64,000 bases of DNA from Pseudomonas sp. Irchel 3E13 (lineage in GTDB: Bacteria > Pseudomonadota > Gammaproteobacteria > Pseudomonadales > Pseudomonadaceae). A program made the position numbers and the translations under genes. Location: the NCBI RefSeq assembly GCF_900187455.1, contig NZ_FYDX01000012.1:94402-158401 (forward strand), written 5' to 3'. Positions 29,206-37,450 of this stretch are shown here, piece by piece; the stretch's first letter is position 1; each line of letters starts with the position of its first letter. The notes beneath the pieces are model-generated. The model saw only the letters and a program-made list of their open reading frames with translations, was not told the origin of the DNA and searched no databases.

Positions 29206-29232
29206 AAACCGCTTCCAACTCGAAAGCGGTTT
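29206..29232 (-). terminator. Terminator after the 306-residue lipoprotein gene
   Basis: AAACCGCTT pairs with AAGCGGTTT (9 bp), followed on the minus strand by TTTTTTG. It is 18 nt after the stop of the lipoprotein gene at 29251. Confidence 0.85.
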
Positions 29233-29250
29233 GGATTTCTCGGGTTACGG

Positions 29251-30171
29251 TCAGTAAACAGATGCTGGGCCACGATCCCGGTCTGGCAAGTAGAATGCCG
29301 AGTCTTTCGGCAAGTTCTTGGCCAGGGCGGCAGCCAGTTGTTCCGAGGTCACCTCACCGCGGGATTTGAACAACATGGTGTCAATGAGTGCTCCCGACGA
29401 AGACCCGTTGGTGGTCTCGTGGCCCACTGGGATAGCTACGATTCGTGCAGGGAAGCCACCGCGATCAAGAGGTGCAAAACCTTCAGCGGCAAGGACGCCC
29501 CGTCGGCCGGTGAACACCTTCGCCGCTTTCAGACCTGCAGGCGTATCGATCTTGCCCAGTCGGTACTCAGCGTTAGGCAGCACGTAGGATTTGCTGATCT
29601 CTTTCATGGTCTTATTGAACATTGCCTCTACCTTGGCCCCACAACCGGCCACGGCCGCTGCCATGTCCTGGCCTTCAACAGCAGGCATGAAACAGATCAC
29701 GAACCCGACGGTAACTCGAGGATCGACCTTTGGAGAGCCGCCAACCAAGTTCAACGCCATGCCGGCGCCACCAACGTTACCGCCGATTGCGTTCAAGCCA
29801 ATGGCTTCCAGATCCTTACCGGTAGAACTGTGAGAGGCAGCGTCGCTGGACATGTAGCGAATGGTTTCTTCCCTGGTCGATTGAATGAGCTGCCCACTGT
29901 TGAACGTACCAGGAGGAGCGGCCTTGAGTGAGGGCATACCCAATACAGCGAAGACCTTGTCAGTTGCAGTGGCCGTGCTTGCGAACTTCTGCGGTGCACT
30001 ATTGGCATGCTTGATCGTCATCTGATCACTTGCCCTGAACTCGTAATCAATCGCCGCTGACTGCGCTGTCCCGACCCCTTCGAATTGCGCCATTTTGGCA
30101 TTGTCGTACGTTGCGCAACCGCCGAGGGATGCCATTGCCGCAGCGATCAGTGAAAAGCAGATGGATTTCAT
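29251..30171 (-). CDS. Large hypothetical lipoprotein
   Basis: A 306-residue protein with lipobox LGGC (Cys19). A Gly-rich hydrophobic stretch (LNAIGGNVGGAGMALNLVGG) lies near residues 126-145. No known domain was recognised. Downstream of a TTTGCATATTTG element (about 60 nt before the ATG) and an AGGGCGGCAATT motif (75 nt before it), so it may share regulation with the dksA-like and other genes. Ends before a strong terminator. It lies in a block of three lipoprotein or secreted genes. Confidence 0.82.
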   Translation of the reverse strand: MKSICFSLIAAAMASLGGCATYDNAKMAQFEGVGTAQSAAIDYEFRASDQMTIKHANSAPQKFASTATATDKVFAVLGMPSLKAAPPGTFNSGQLIQSTREETIRYMSSDAASHSSTGKDLEAIGLNAIGGNVGGAGMALNLVGGSPKVDPRVTVGFVICFMPAVEGQDMAAAVAGCGAKVEAMFNKTMKEISKSYVLPNAEYRLGKIDTPAGLKAAKVFTGRRGVLAAEGFAPLDRGGFPARIVAIPVGHETTNGSSSGALIDTMLFKSRGEVTSEQLAAALAKNLPKDSAFYLPDRDRGPASVY

Positions 30172-30367
30172 TCTTGGACCTCTTCTTGGTTTCTAGATAT
30201 GAGACTACAGGTCTGGTGCAGTGCAAATATGCAAATTGCCGCCCTGTTATGCACATACCCGACCTGGTCCTCATCTACTTGTGTCACGAGGTGGCGGGCC
30301 GGTGGTGCCATCGAGCCTCATGGCCAGAACAGCCCTGCTCCTACGGGCAAAAGTAGGCCAAACGAAA

Positions 30368-30400
30368 AACCCCCGACCCTTGTTGAAAGGACCGGGGGTT
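30368..30400 (-). terminator. Terminator after the small lipoprotein gene
   Basis: AACCCCCGACC pairs imperfectly with AGGACCGGGGGTT and is followed by a T-run on the minus strand. It lies 45 nt after the stop of the gene at 30445. Confidence 0.85.
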
Positions 30401-30444
30401 CTCCGCGCTGAAGTCGCCTATGGGCTTAATTCAGATTTTTCCAG

Positions 30445-30654
30445 TTAGAACACGATCCGAGAAGTTGACGCTTGAACTGGGATCGCCAGTTGGGGTGTCA
30501 ATTTAACCCAGCGGCAGTCATAGACGCCGCCGTTCTGCTGGCATACGGGTGCAGTACTGGCTTCGACCTCTGGTGGAATACGCCCGATTGGACGCATCTC
30601 AATACAGCCAGAAAGAACGATGCCAGCCAGAACTAAAAACTGAAAATTTTTCAT
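30445..30654 (-). CDS. Small lipoprotein
   Basis: A 69-residue protein with a lipobox LSGC (Cys17), then a short body with three more residues of Cys (VCQQNGGVYDC). GGAG lies 7 nt before the ATG at 30654; a longer upstream frame has no ribosome site and is dropped. Function unknown; a CQQN...DCRW loop suggests a disulfide-bonded periplasmic domain. Confidence 0.7.
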   Translation of the reverse strand: MKNFQFLVLAGIVLSGCIEMRPIGRIPPEVEASTAPVCQQNGGVYDCRWVKLTPQLAIPVQASTSRIVF

Positions 30655-30781
30655 TGAGAGGCTCCAGAGTAAATCACGAGCCGCTCCCCATGCGGGAAGT
30701 GACCCGCAAGGGTTGATCTGATTGCTGTTGAACAGCTGATGGCCAAATGGCCGCAAGCCGCAGTTCAAACTGTGGATTGCT

Positions 30782-31294
30782 TTAGGAGCTGCAAGCATAA
30801 GCGGACCTCATGGCCTGGTCCAGTGCGCTGGCTCGAATCCAAAGGTGGGTTTTGATTACGGCACCGGCCTGTTTCATTTCGCTCTCGACCGTGAGGGATC
30901 CATCGCGAAGTAAAACCTCGAAGCCAGTGGCCTGGGCTGTGACCTTGGACTGATCTACAACTGCTGATACGCGCTTGAAGAGATCCTGGCGAAGGGCCGT
31001 TATTAGGCCGACTGTCTCAACAGTCCCATACACCCCATGCCCAACATAGAGGCTCATGTCGAAGCGAAGTGCATTGTTGCGATCGGTCCGGTACCGGACT
31101 TCAGAGAAGACAACATCGCAGGAAATGCTGCGCCCTCCCCGTGTGTTTACCCTGGGTACAGGTTCCCCACGGTGCACCTTGTGCCTGGCATGAGCCACCT
31201 CAAGAACCCCTTTGACCTTGGCAAGAAGGTCAAAGGCTGAGTCCGTGTAGTCAGGCCAATCATTCGGTGTGTTTGGCTGTTGCTCAAGCATCAT
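30782..31294 (-). CDS. Hypothetical protein
   Basis: About 170 residues with a central beta-rich region (RSISCDVVFSEVRYRTDRNN and RFDMSLYVGHGVYGTVETVG) and an alpha-helical C-terminus. No recognised family. The start is the ATG at 31294, close to the preceding gene's stop (29-nt overlap if a GTG at 31312 is used), so the pair is likely co-translated. Confidence 0.65.
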   Translation of the reverse strand: MMLEQQPNTPNDWPDYTDSAFDLLAKVKGVLEVAHARHKVHRGEPVPRVNTRGGRSISCDVVFSEVRYRTDRNNALRFDMSLYVGHGVYGTVETVGLITALRQDLFKRVSAVVDQSKVTAQATGFEVLLRDGSLTVESEMKQAGAVIKTHLWIRASALDQAMRSAYACSS

Positions 31295-31658
31295 TTTCTG
31301 GGACCCATTCACTGGCAGGTACGGTTAATTGTTCCAATGAAAATGTCCCGCCGACTTTGGCCGAATCGCATATCCACTGGATGAAATATTGAATAGCCTG
31401 CAGATGCCCGCCCAGGTTCGAATCGGCTGGCCTATGGGGTGGAATATCACGAGCCGCAGGCCCCGCCAACCTTTCGATCGCAGTCACGGCCAGTGCGGCA
31501 TGCCTTTCGCCGAGCTCAATTGCCTTGCAGCGAAATACGGGGGCACTAGCTGCGACAAGCGCTGAACCCCCGGCTTCGAGCTCATCCGCTGTGAGATAAA
31601 GCGTCGGTACAGCCCATATCAGGATCTCAAGGCCGTGGTAGAACACACCCGTCATCAT
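31284..31658 (-). CDS. Hypothetical protein
   Basis: A 124-residue protein beginning MMTGVFYHGLEILIWAVPTLYLTADELEAGG, containing an Ala-rich helical middle and an acidic tail. No motif recognised. GAGG is 6 nt before the ATG at 31658. It is expressed from a TTGCAT-type promoter and overlaps the next gene. Confidence 0.68.
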   Translation of the reverse strand: MMTGVFYHGLEILIWAVPTLYLTADELEAGGSALVAASAPVFRCKAIELGERHAALAVTAIERLAGPAARDIPPHRPADSNLGGHLQAIQYFIQWICDSAKVGGTFSLEQLTVPASEWVPENDA

Positions 31659-31682
31659 TTCTACCTCTAAAATATTGGTTGG

Positions 31683-31709
31683 ATGATGACACCAGTCCCA
31701 GATATGCAA
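31683..31709 (-). promoter_or_regulatory. Promoter-like TTGCAT-N15-CATCAT
   Basis: TTGCATATCTGGGACTGGTG and CATCATCC: near-repeat of the segment before the DksA-like gene (29013-29039). The -10-like box ends about 25 nt before the ATG at 31658. Confidence 0.45.
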
Positions 31710-31967
31710 GCTTGCGCTCGCTCCCTACCGTCCCTGCACGTTGCACATCGATTAAAACGGACAGCAGATAATTACCTTGCTCCACGCGGCTCTTTGGTCA
31801 ATGCCACCCCTTCTATTTGTTTTGGGTCTCAGCGCTGACTAAGGTATGGCAGCATCTGTCCTCGTGTAGACTAATGCCTTGACGCCACACCTTTACGAAG
31901 CTGGAAGCGGACCGCTGCACTTAGAGCCTACTCACGTCTTCCTGTACAAATTCAAGGAGCCTGACTG

Positions 31968-32342
31968 ATGTCCCTGATCAACGAATACCGCGCAACCGAA
32001 CAAGCAATCAAAGAACTACAACAGCGCCTGGAAGACATGGGCAACAACGATGCCTTGAAGGTTGAAATGAAGTTCGAGGAGGAGCTGCGCGTCTTGATGA
32101 CGGAGTTCGGGAAAAACCTGGGCGACATCATCGGCCTGCTGGATCCTGACCGGGCTAAGCGCTCGCCTACTGCACGCCCCCCAGCGAAGACCCGACGCGA
32201 GCGCGTGGTCAGCGTATATAGCAACCCTCATACTGGTGAAAAAATTGAAACCAAAGGCGGTAACCACAAGCGCCTGAAGGAGTGGAAATCCGAGTACGGC
32301 GCCGAGAATGTTGAGGCCTGGCGCCATCCTGCCCAGGTGTAA
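31968..32342 (+). CDS. mvaT: MvaT-family H-NS-like xenogeneic silencer
   Basis: MvaT proteins bind and silence AT-rich foreign DNA in Pseudomonas. The 124-residue protein starts MSLINEYRATEQAIKELQQRL as in chromosomal MvaT/MvaU and plasmid Pmr (pCAR1), then has the coiled-coil oligomerisation part (EEELRVLMTEFGKNLGDIIGLL), a basic linker and the C-terminal DNA-binding motif NPHTGEKIETKGGNHKRLKEW with its conserved GGNH region. AAGGAG is 9 nt before the ATG and a terminator follows. A plasmid copy can hide the element's AT-rich genes from the host and modify the host silencer network. This family is pseudomonad-specific and dates the element's adaptation. Confidence 0.97.
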   Translation: MSLINEYRATEQAIKELQQRLEDMGNNDALKVEMKFEEELRVLMTEFGKNLGDIIGLLDPDRAKRSPTARPPAKTRRERVVSVYSNPHTGEKIETKGGNHKRLKEWKSEYGAENVEAWRHPAQV

Positions 32343-32359
32343 CTCTGATCGTAAAATCA

Positions 32360-32383
32360 AAACCCTGAGCCAGCTCAGGGTTT
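32360..32383 (+). terminator. Terminator after the MvaT gene
   Basis: A perfect 11-bp hairpin (AAACCCTGAGC with GCTCAGGGTTT), then T-run, 17 nt after the MvaT stop. Confidence 0.9.
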
Positions 32384-32715
32384 TTCGTGCCACCGGATCT
32401 GCGTCCTCAAAACAACCCAGCTCTCTTCTTGCCTGTTCTGTTCACCGCTGGCATGATGGCGACTCTTCCACTGATGCTTGTGCATCAGTTCGGCGAAAGC
32501 CAAGCTGCTTGCAGCACCTACCCGCGGTTCTCGCCGCACATGGCACCTCCTGAACACCTTCGAGGTCGCTAAAAAGTTTCTTCTTAGCTGTTTGACTCCC
32601 CCTGCATAATGCCAGTCGGCTCAAGCAGACAGTCGTATCATCATCCCGGCATCCGGTCGTTTGCTATTGCAATAGCAGGCTCACCGTGCTGGTTTCTATG
32701 GTTCCAAAATAAGCA
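32384..32715. other. Gap after mvaT with no convincing gene
   Basis: Several short frames exist on both strands, none with a ribosome site plus plausible protein. No strong repeats were seen. Confidence 0.5.
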
Positions 32716-32991
32716 ATGCTTCCAGATGGAAGCTCTGCTCCTGCGCCAGCAGGAACTCATTCTAGACGTTCAGAAGGCGGCCACTGCCACAAGTGTGGGA
32801 ACTGCGCTTCGGCAAGGTTCCAGGTCAAGAAGACGTTGTACTTGATCAGTGAGGTCCGCAGTCGGTGCCTCGGGAAGCAATTGATCCCGCAAAACAACTG
32901 CAGCTGCAGATGGTATGAGAGACAGTTACATCAAGTAGGGGTTTCCCGAACGAAAGGACTAGCTCGCCTCCCTCTGCACTGCAGAGACTAA
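32716..32991 (+). CDS. Possible small Cys-rich protein
   Basis: A 91-residue frame with a Cys cluster in CHKCGNCASARFQVKK and later RCLGKQLIPQNNCSC, a pattern common in small zinc-binding phage or plasmid proteins. No clear ribosome site; the first 15 residues look non-native. It could be a real gene starting internally, or chance. Low confidence. Confidence 0.35.
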   Translation: MLPDGSSAPAPAGTHSRRSEGGHCHKCGNCASARFQVKKTLYLISEVRSRCLGKQLIPQNNCSCRWYERQLHQVGVSRTKGLARLPLHCRD

Positions 32992-33049
32992 TCCAGGCAA
33001 CTGGCATACCAGGCTAAAGCAAAAACTTCGCGAAAGCGGGGTTGAAAAA

Positions 33050-33070
33050 AAACCGCTCACAAGGCGGTTT
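33050..33070. terminator. Terminator for the membrane protein gene
   Basis: AAACCGC and GCGGTTT form a 7-bp stem with A- and T-runs on both sides, so it can act both ways. It lies 19 nt after the stop at 33089 of the minus-strand gene. Confidence 0.85.
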
Positions 33071-33088
33071 TTTTTCGCCTGCACTTTC

Positions 33089-33985
33089 TCAACGATCTGC
33101 CGGCACTAAGTCATTTGCAGCTGAGGCCAGAAGGCTGCAATACAGCAACCAGCCACAAATGCTAGTCAGCAAAAGAGCAACCCCCAGCGCACTGGTCGAA
33201 GCGTCCACCCATCTCGCCGAGGCTTGCAGAAGAACACCGCTCAGCACCAGCAGCCGCATGGGGCTGAGAATGAATTTTTCGCGTCTCGTCAGGTTTGCCT
33301 GAATCGCCTTGGCCTTCTCCCAGGTCAATCGACCTGACATCATCGCCGCGACCAGGTAGGGCTCCACCCTACCCCCCATGATGACGAACAGGGGCATTAT
33401 GCTGAGCTGCTGCTCAACAGCACTGGTGTAGAGGATCACGAGTAAATTCCGCTTTCCCTCATCAAACAGATGGTCTGGTACTTCAAGTCGCGGGAGCGAA
33501 CCGGACTGCCAAGCCAAGATGTCAGAGCTGAGCATCGCACCAACAGCAATGAGGTTGAGCAGGCCTCCAATTACCAGTGCCAGTGGCGAGGCCAACCGGA
33601 AAAACTGGCGCCAAGGTGAACCCGGTCCGATCGCCCGAGCTGTGACCCCACGCCCTTCTAAAACGCCTGTCCGCCACAGGCACATGGCCAAGACGATAAA
33701 GACCAAAGGGCTTGCCAGGCTAAAGATGTGAAACGCGGCCTTGCCTAAGGTCAGCAATAGCACTATCGCGATCATCGCCGCAAAAGTGGTCACCACGATG
33801 TAGAGGGGAAGTACTCGGAAAAATATGGGGACCGCACCAGCCAGCCATGAAATCCAGCGGGCAATCGTGATATCTGAGGTCAGGTTGTGCTCGATATTTC
33901 TCAATATGCGTTCCTTCGAGTCCAGGCGGTATGCTTCGTACTCAGTGTTGCGAGCCTGCCAGGGCTGTGCCGGCCTGTTTACCAT
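33089..33985 (-). CDS. Hypothetical polytopic membrane protein
   Basis: A 298-residue protein with about five hydrophobic helices: IVVTTFAAMIAIVLLLTL, SLASPLVFIVLAMCLW, PLALVIGGLLNLIAVGAML, VEQQLSIMPLFVIMGG and ALGVALLLTSICGWLLY. The N-terminal about 55 residues are soluble with an amphipathic helix. No family recognised; topology recalls envelope proteins coded by conjugative elements, but its role is unknown. Start ATG at 33985 without a strong ribosome site. Confidence 0.7.
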   Translation of the reverse strand: MVNRPAQPWQARNTEYEAYRLDSKERILRNIEHNLTSDITIARWISWLAGAVPIFFRVLPLYIVVTTFAAMIAIVLLLTLGKAAFHIFSLASPLVFIVLAMCLWRTGVLEGRGVTARAIGPGSPWRQFFRLASPLALVIGGLLNLIAVGAMLSSDILAWQSGSLPRLEVPDHLFDEGKRNLLVILYTSAVEQQLSIMPLFVIMGGRVEPYLVAAMMSGRLTWEKAKAIQANLTRREKFILSPMRLLVLSGVLLQASARWVDASTSALGVALLLTSICGWLLYCSLLASAANDLVPADR

Positions 33986-34102
33986 CTATCAAACTGTGGG
34001 GCAACGACCCCAAGCGCCAACTGGCACACCTCGTAGACGCCTTGCATCTGGGAAATACGTGGGAGGGTGGTATCACAGACTACCTCTCGAGGATTTCAAA
34101 CG

Positions 34103-34630
34103 ATGGCGCACACCACCACCACCACAGCTCAGCCCTACACCGTCCTTCCTACCACCCCAGCAACGCTCCACCAAAAACTGGGTGCCTACTGCGTCGCCTG
34201 GGAGCGAACTGTGCTCAATGCAATGCGCGGGCTTCTCGGACAGGCCTACGAGGGTGGGTCCTATGAAATCCGGCAATACCTCAATGGCGCGATCGCAATG
34301 GTGCTCCCAGAGGAAGGGCCTAAGAGCGTCATCGTGCTGGGGCACAATGCGGAAGAAATTACGCTCGAGGCCGCATCGTTTGTCGCGAATCTCATCGCCT
34401 TCTCGGCCTGCAATGCCACTGCCTTCGAGAACGATGACGCCGAAGGCAATCAGACCCTGCATGACCTGTACTTCGCTCTGAAGAATGCGGTTTCCGGCCG
34501 GTACGACTTTGTTATTGACGCTAACGCGCCGGAGGGCACCCGGCCACTGAACGAAGCGGAGATGGCCAAGGTTCTGGTTGAAGTCAAACCGCACCCCGAA
34601 TCGGACGCCATCTTGCGATTCATCGACTGA
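34103..34630 (+). CDS. Hypothetical protein
   Basis: A 175-residue soluble protein with a regular alpha/beta pattern (YEIRQYLNGAIAMVLPEEG, KSVIVLGHNAEEITLEAASF) and a Thr-rich N-terminus. Position among other accessory genes suggests element maintenance, but no function can be read. GAGG lies 10 nt before the ATG at 34103, preferred over the longer frame. Confidence 0.68.
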   Translation: MAHTTTTTAQPYTVLPTTPATLHQKLGAYCVAWERTVLNAMRGLLGQAYEGGSYEIRQYLNGAIAMVLPEEGPKSVIVLGHNAEEITLEAASFVANLIAFSACNATAFENDDAEGNQTLHDLYFALKNAVSGRYDFVIDANAPEGTRPLNEAEMAKVLVEVKPHPESDAILRFID

Positions 34631-34743
34631 GCTACAAGTTCAACCGCGGTCTCCATCTGCGGCCCCGGATTGGCGCAGACTCGCACCACTGTAATTTGGG
34701 CAGTCTGTAGCCTCGAGGTCGTTGAATAGACGAGGCCTTCGAT

Positions 34744-35025
34744 ATGGCTATCAAGATAAAAATCGCAACTATGGGCATTTCGGCGCTGCTGGCGCTGGGG
34801 TTTGCTGCAGTCATCAGCACCGGCCTGATGGCCGGACAGATTCCTGGCTCGCTTTATGGGTTGAGGGATGACCCCAAGGGGTGTTTGACCAAAATTGATG
34901 AGAAGGGACAACCGGCGCAGGAGATGGCGCTTGCTCAGCTTCTCAGCTATCACCACCGGAATGTGATTGACGGGTCCGCTGGCGGTTATTGCTACACCCC
35001 CCCCACACGCCCGGCCCGATTTTAG
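34744..35025 (+). CDS. Small exported or membrane-anchored protein
   Basis: A 93-residue protein with an N-terminal hydrophobic segment (IATMGISALLALGFAAVISTGLMAG) that could be signal or anchor. A single Cys pair (GCLTK, GYCYT) lies in the mature part. GAGG is 8 nt before the ATG. Unknown function. Confidence 0.6.
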   Translation: MAIKIKIATMGISALLALGFAAVISTGLMAGQIPGSLYGLRDDPKGCLTKIDEKGQPAQEMALAQLLSYHHRNVIDGSAGGYCYTPPTRPARF

Positions 35026-35160
35026 CCGCAAATCTCAACCAGTACCCGGTCGCGCCCGCTCCCGGAGTTTTAACGCCAGGCCTATCCAAGCCCAGCCCTC
35101 GCTGGGCGGCGGCAGTCGAAAAGAGCAATTTCACTACTTGGTACCAACTGGAGCACATCG

Positions 35161-35622
35161 ATGAATAACAACGATCCAGCCGCGCTTGTACTGCAAGAGC
35201 CGGTGTTCAGTGGCAAAGGCAAGAGCCCTATCGCAGATGCTTACGAGCTGACCAAAGCCGCGCTTGTGGTGTATCAAAATCTGTTGGCCGATTCGTTGGG
35301 CAACGAAGCAGACGACTACGAGCTGGCCTGTGCTTCCGTGGTAATGGGCCGGAAGAACGTTGGTATTGCTTTCAGTGTGAAAGACCATTGCGTCTATGTT
35401 CTGGTTTCTGATGATGGCCGACCAGATCGGAACTATTTGCCGACTTGGCTGCTGGACATGGCCAAGTGGCTGACAGAATCCTTGCGGACTTTCGTGGTGC
35501 CGGATCAGGGGAGCGAATTCACATACTGGGGCGACAGCGAGCGCGGTCGTTTCCTCGTATACAAATTCAAAATGGCCGACTCACCGTCGAACGTTGTGCC
35601 CGCAGGCACGGCCCCGAAATAA
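35161..35622 (+). CDS. Hypothetical protein
   Basis: A 153-residue acidic, soluble protein with a beta-rich core (GRKNVGIAFSVKDHCVYVLVSDDG). GGAG lies 8 nt before the ATG. No family recognised. It belongs to a run of small plus-strand genes from 34103 to 36211. Confidence 0.65.
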   Translation: MNNNDPAALVLQEPVFSGKGKSPIADAYELTKAALVVYQNLLADSLGNEADDYELACASVVMGRKNVGIAFSVKDHCVYVLVSDDGRPDRNYLPTWLLDMAKWLTESLRTFVVPDQGSEFTYWGDSERGRFLVYKFKMADSPSNVVPAGTAPK

Positions 35623-35690
35623 GCAGGGAAACGCGGCATCACTGACGGGACGGACTGCAGGAAAGCTTACCGTGGCGAGGAGGTTTGTTT

Positions 35691-35984
35691 ATGAATACCA
35701 AAGAAAAGACTCAGGCCGTCGCTGAGAAAGCCTGGCGCATGGAGCTTGACCTTGAGGAAAAGCTGGTTGCCGCCGGCCTTGGTTATCCGCTTTCGAAAGA
35801 GGAAGCAGTCAAGGCGTACAAGGCAATGCTGGAGCCGAGGACAGACACCCCGGAGAACGCAGACTGCGACTGGTGCTACGGCGTTGGTCACGACTATGAA
35901 GGTGATCCATGTGTTGGGTGTTGCTTCCCGACTAAAGCGCAATTGCCCGCAATGAACTCCACCTATCACGACCCCCAAGCGTGA
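35691..35984 (+). CDS. Small Cys-cluster protein
   Basis: A 97-residue protein with an N-terminal helical half and a Cys-rich C-terminal half: CDWCYGVGHDYEGDPCVGCC, a C-x2-C pair followed by C-x2-CC, the pattern of a zinc-binding DnaJ-like knuckle. AGGAGG is 7 nt before the ATG at 35691, fixing this start. Function unknown; may be a regulatory or adaptor protein. Confidence 0.68.
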   Translation: MNTKEKTQAVAEKAWRMELDLEEKLVAAGLGYPLSKEEAVKAYKAMLEPRTDTPENADCDWCYGVGHDYEGDPCVGCCFPTKAQLPAMNSTYHDPQA

Positions 35985-36028
35985 ATTAAAACAGTTTTCG
36001 CATTCGCGAAACGGAGAGGTAACCCGAA

Positions 36029-36211
36029 ATGGGGAATTTTTTGTTGCACCTGATTCTTAGTTGTGTGGCCGTGGCAGTGGCAGTCGGCACAACACACCTT
36101 TTGGGTATTGAGTTGCCAGATACCGTGGCCGGAGCGAAATGGGTTTTCTACATCGGAGTCGTCTTCGTCATTGCCATGCAAATGCACAAGTTGGACATGG
36201 AAGAGCGCTAG
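36029..36211 (+). CDS. Small membrane protein
   Basis: A 60-residue protein with two hydrophobic helices (LILSCVAVAVAVGTTHLLGI and VFYIGVVFVIAMQMH). GAGAGG precedes the ATG. Two-helix proteins of this size are common in mobile elements (toxins, entry exclusion or assembly factors), but nothing specific can be claimed. Confidence 0.55.
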   Translation: MGNFLLHLILSCVAVAVAVGTTHLLGIELPDTVAGAKWVFYIGVVFVIAMQMHKLDMEER

Positions 36212-36386
36212 CCCTGAGTTCAAGGAAATCGCTCAGCTATACCCCAGCCCCGGCGATCGGGGCTGAGGACGTAGAGAAGGGTGCGATGCACACCAGGTAG
36301 ACGCAGTGCCCAGCCAGCGATCTGGGCAGCGACAAAATCCAGGTTGCCCTTGTGGAGGCTGCCAGGGCCCCAATCGGCGCACAAAA

Positions 36387-36417
36387 AAAACCGCCAGATC
36401 AAAGTGCCGGCGGTTTT
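36387..36417 (+). terminator. Intrinsic terminator
   Basis: AAAACCGCC pairs with GGCGGTTTT around a 13-nt loop and is followed by further T residues. It is about 175 nt after the small membrane protein gene and just beyond the convergent gene at 36488. Confidence 0.75.
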
Positions 36418-36487
36418 TTATTTCTCCTGACCCTGGGCGCGGTCAGCGCCTAGATCGAGTCACAACATGCGCAAAGCGGATCTGAAA

Positions 36488-36892
36488 TCACGTCGACTTT
36501 ACATCGAAATGCACTCCACGAGCCCCGTAGAGGCTCTGGAACCGTTCAGGGGTTTCTCTGCGATGGCAAAAATCGATGCAATCCACGCACAGACCAAAAC
36601 CATCGTCCCTGTTGTGCCACTGACGCCCGATGGTGACTCCTCCACAGCAAGAACACAGCATCCGTCGGACAGGTAGTCGAACCATCACCGCGAACTCTTG
36701 CTTGCCAGCCGCTCCATAAACGCGAGCTCCTCGGACCAGGCGAACATCCTGCCCAGCGAACAACGCCAAGGCTCCCACATCCGTTTCCACAACAGTATTG
36801 AGGATCTTATAGCCGGCCAAGGCTTGTGCCGGAGCTGTGCCGAAATCGCAGATCTTGGCTTCGGTGTCGTTGAGGGATTCGGTTATTTGCAT
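36488..36892 (-). CDS. Hypothetical protein with a zinc-finger-like Cys motif
   Basis: A 134-residue protein with RRMLCSCCGGVTIGRQWHNRDDGFGLCVDCIDFC: two C-x2-C pairs 21 residues apart, a zinc-ribbon pattern. The N-terminal half is acidic and soluble. The ATG at 36892 has GGAG 6 nt upstream; a longer frame begins at 36904. It may bind nucleic acid or a partner protein; not a recognised family. Confidence 0.65.
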   Translation of the reverse strand: MQITESLNDTEAKICDFGTAPAQALAGYKILNTVVETDVGALALFAGQDVRLVRGARVYGAAGKQEFAVMVRLPVRRMLCSCCGGVTIGRQWHNRDDGFGLCVDCIDFCHRRETPERFQSLYGARGVHFDVKST

Positions 36893-36996
36893 GATTTGCT
36901 CCATAGGTAGCTACCGCGGAGCAACCCCTTACGGGGGTAGCCCGCGGGGGTTTTGAGGTGTGCTGGTGACCACCAGCTGGGTTTTCTCGTACCTGG

Positions 36997-37116
36997 TCAA
37001 CCAGGTTCGAAGAACTGGGGTGAGTCTACAGCGCTCCAAGAATAATGGATATCAGCCAGGGCCATGGACGCCTGGGCTGACGACCAGGCCAGAGAACACG
37101 TAAGTGCGAGGCCCAC
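36997..37116 (-). CDS. Possible tiny exported protein
   Basis: A 39-residue frame from GTG at 37116 (GLALTCSLAWSSAQAS and ALADIHYSW) that looks like a signal peptide plus short tail. It begins just after the stop of the gene at 37121. The ribosome site is weak; it may be chance. Very low confidence. Confidence 0.25.
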   Translation of the reverse strand: MGLALTCSLAWSSAQASMALADIHYSWSAVDSPQFFEPG

Positions 37117-37120
37117 AACC

Positions 37121-37438
37121 TCACATCTTAAAACGCGTTGGAAGTGACTGCTGAGCCGGCGCCTGCACCGGGCTTGCCGCATGCTCAGCTTCAGAACGGC
37201 ACAGCGGCTTATTCGCCTCATTGGTCAAGGCGACCAGCCGCGGGGCTTTCTCCCCCTCCATGACGCTCCACAAGCAGCCGTGGCGGTCCTGCAGTATTGC
37301 CCCCTTCCCGATCGGCAAGGCAATCCGCTCAAGCCGGTCGAGCACTGCGGCCTCGGGTACCGGCTCCTTTACAGGGGCCTGGCCGGCGCAGGTCAGAACC
37401 GGAAGTGTTGAAAGCACAAGAATGGAGAGCATTTTCAT
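37121..37438 (-). CDS. Small exported protein
   Basis: A 105-residue protein with a Sec signal (MKMLSILVLSTLPVLTCAGQ) and a short domain containing a Cys pair (GCLWSVMEGEK, PLCRSE). No family recognised. It lies 12 nt after the stop of the HerA-like gene upstream, so the two are probably co-transcribed. It may be a periplasmic partner of the ATPase operon. Confidence 0.65.
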   Translation of the reverse strand: MKMLSILVLSTLPVLTCAGQAPVKEPVPEAAVLDRLERIALPIGKGAILQDRHGCLWSVMEGEKAPRLVALTNEANKPLCRSEAEHAASPVQAPAQQSLPTRFKM

Positions 37439-37450
37439 TGCATTGATCCG

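Noticed and set aside
29134..29931. 265-codon plus-strand frame over the 306-residue lipoprotein gene
   Set aside because: Antisense shadow; the minus gene has a lipobox, start context and terminator.
32609..32845. Plus-strand frame with Gln/Leu-rich start
   Set aside because: No ribosome site and a chaotic C-terminus; the overlapping Cys-rich frame at 32716 is only slightly better.
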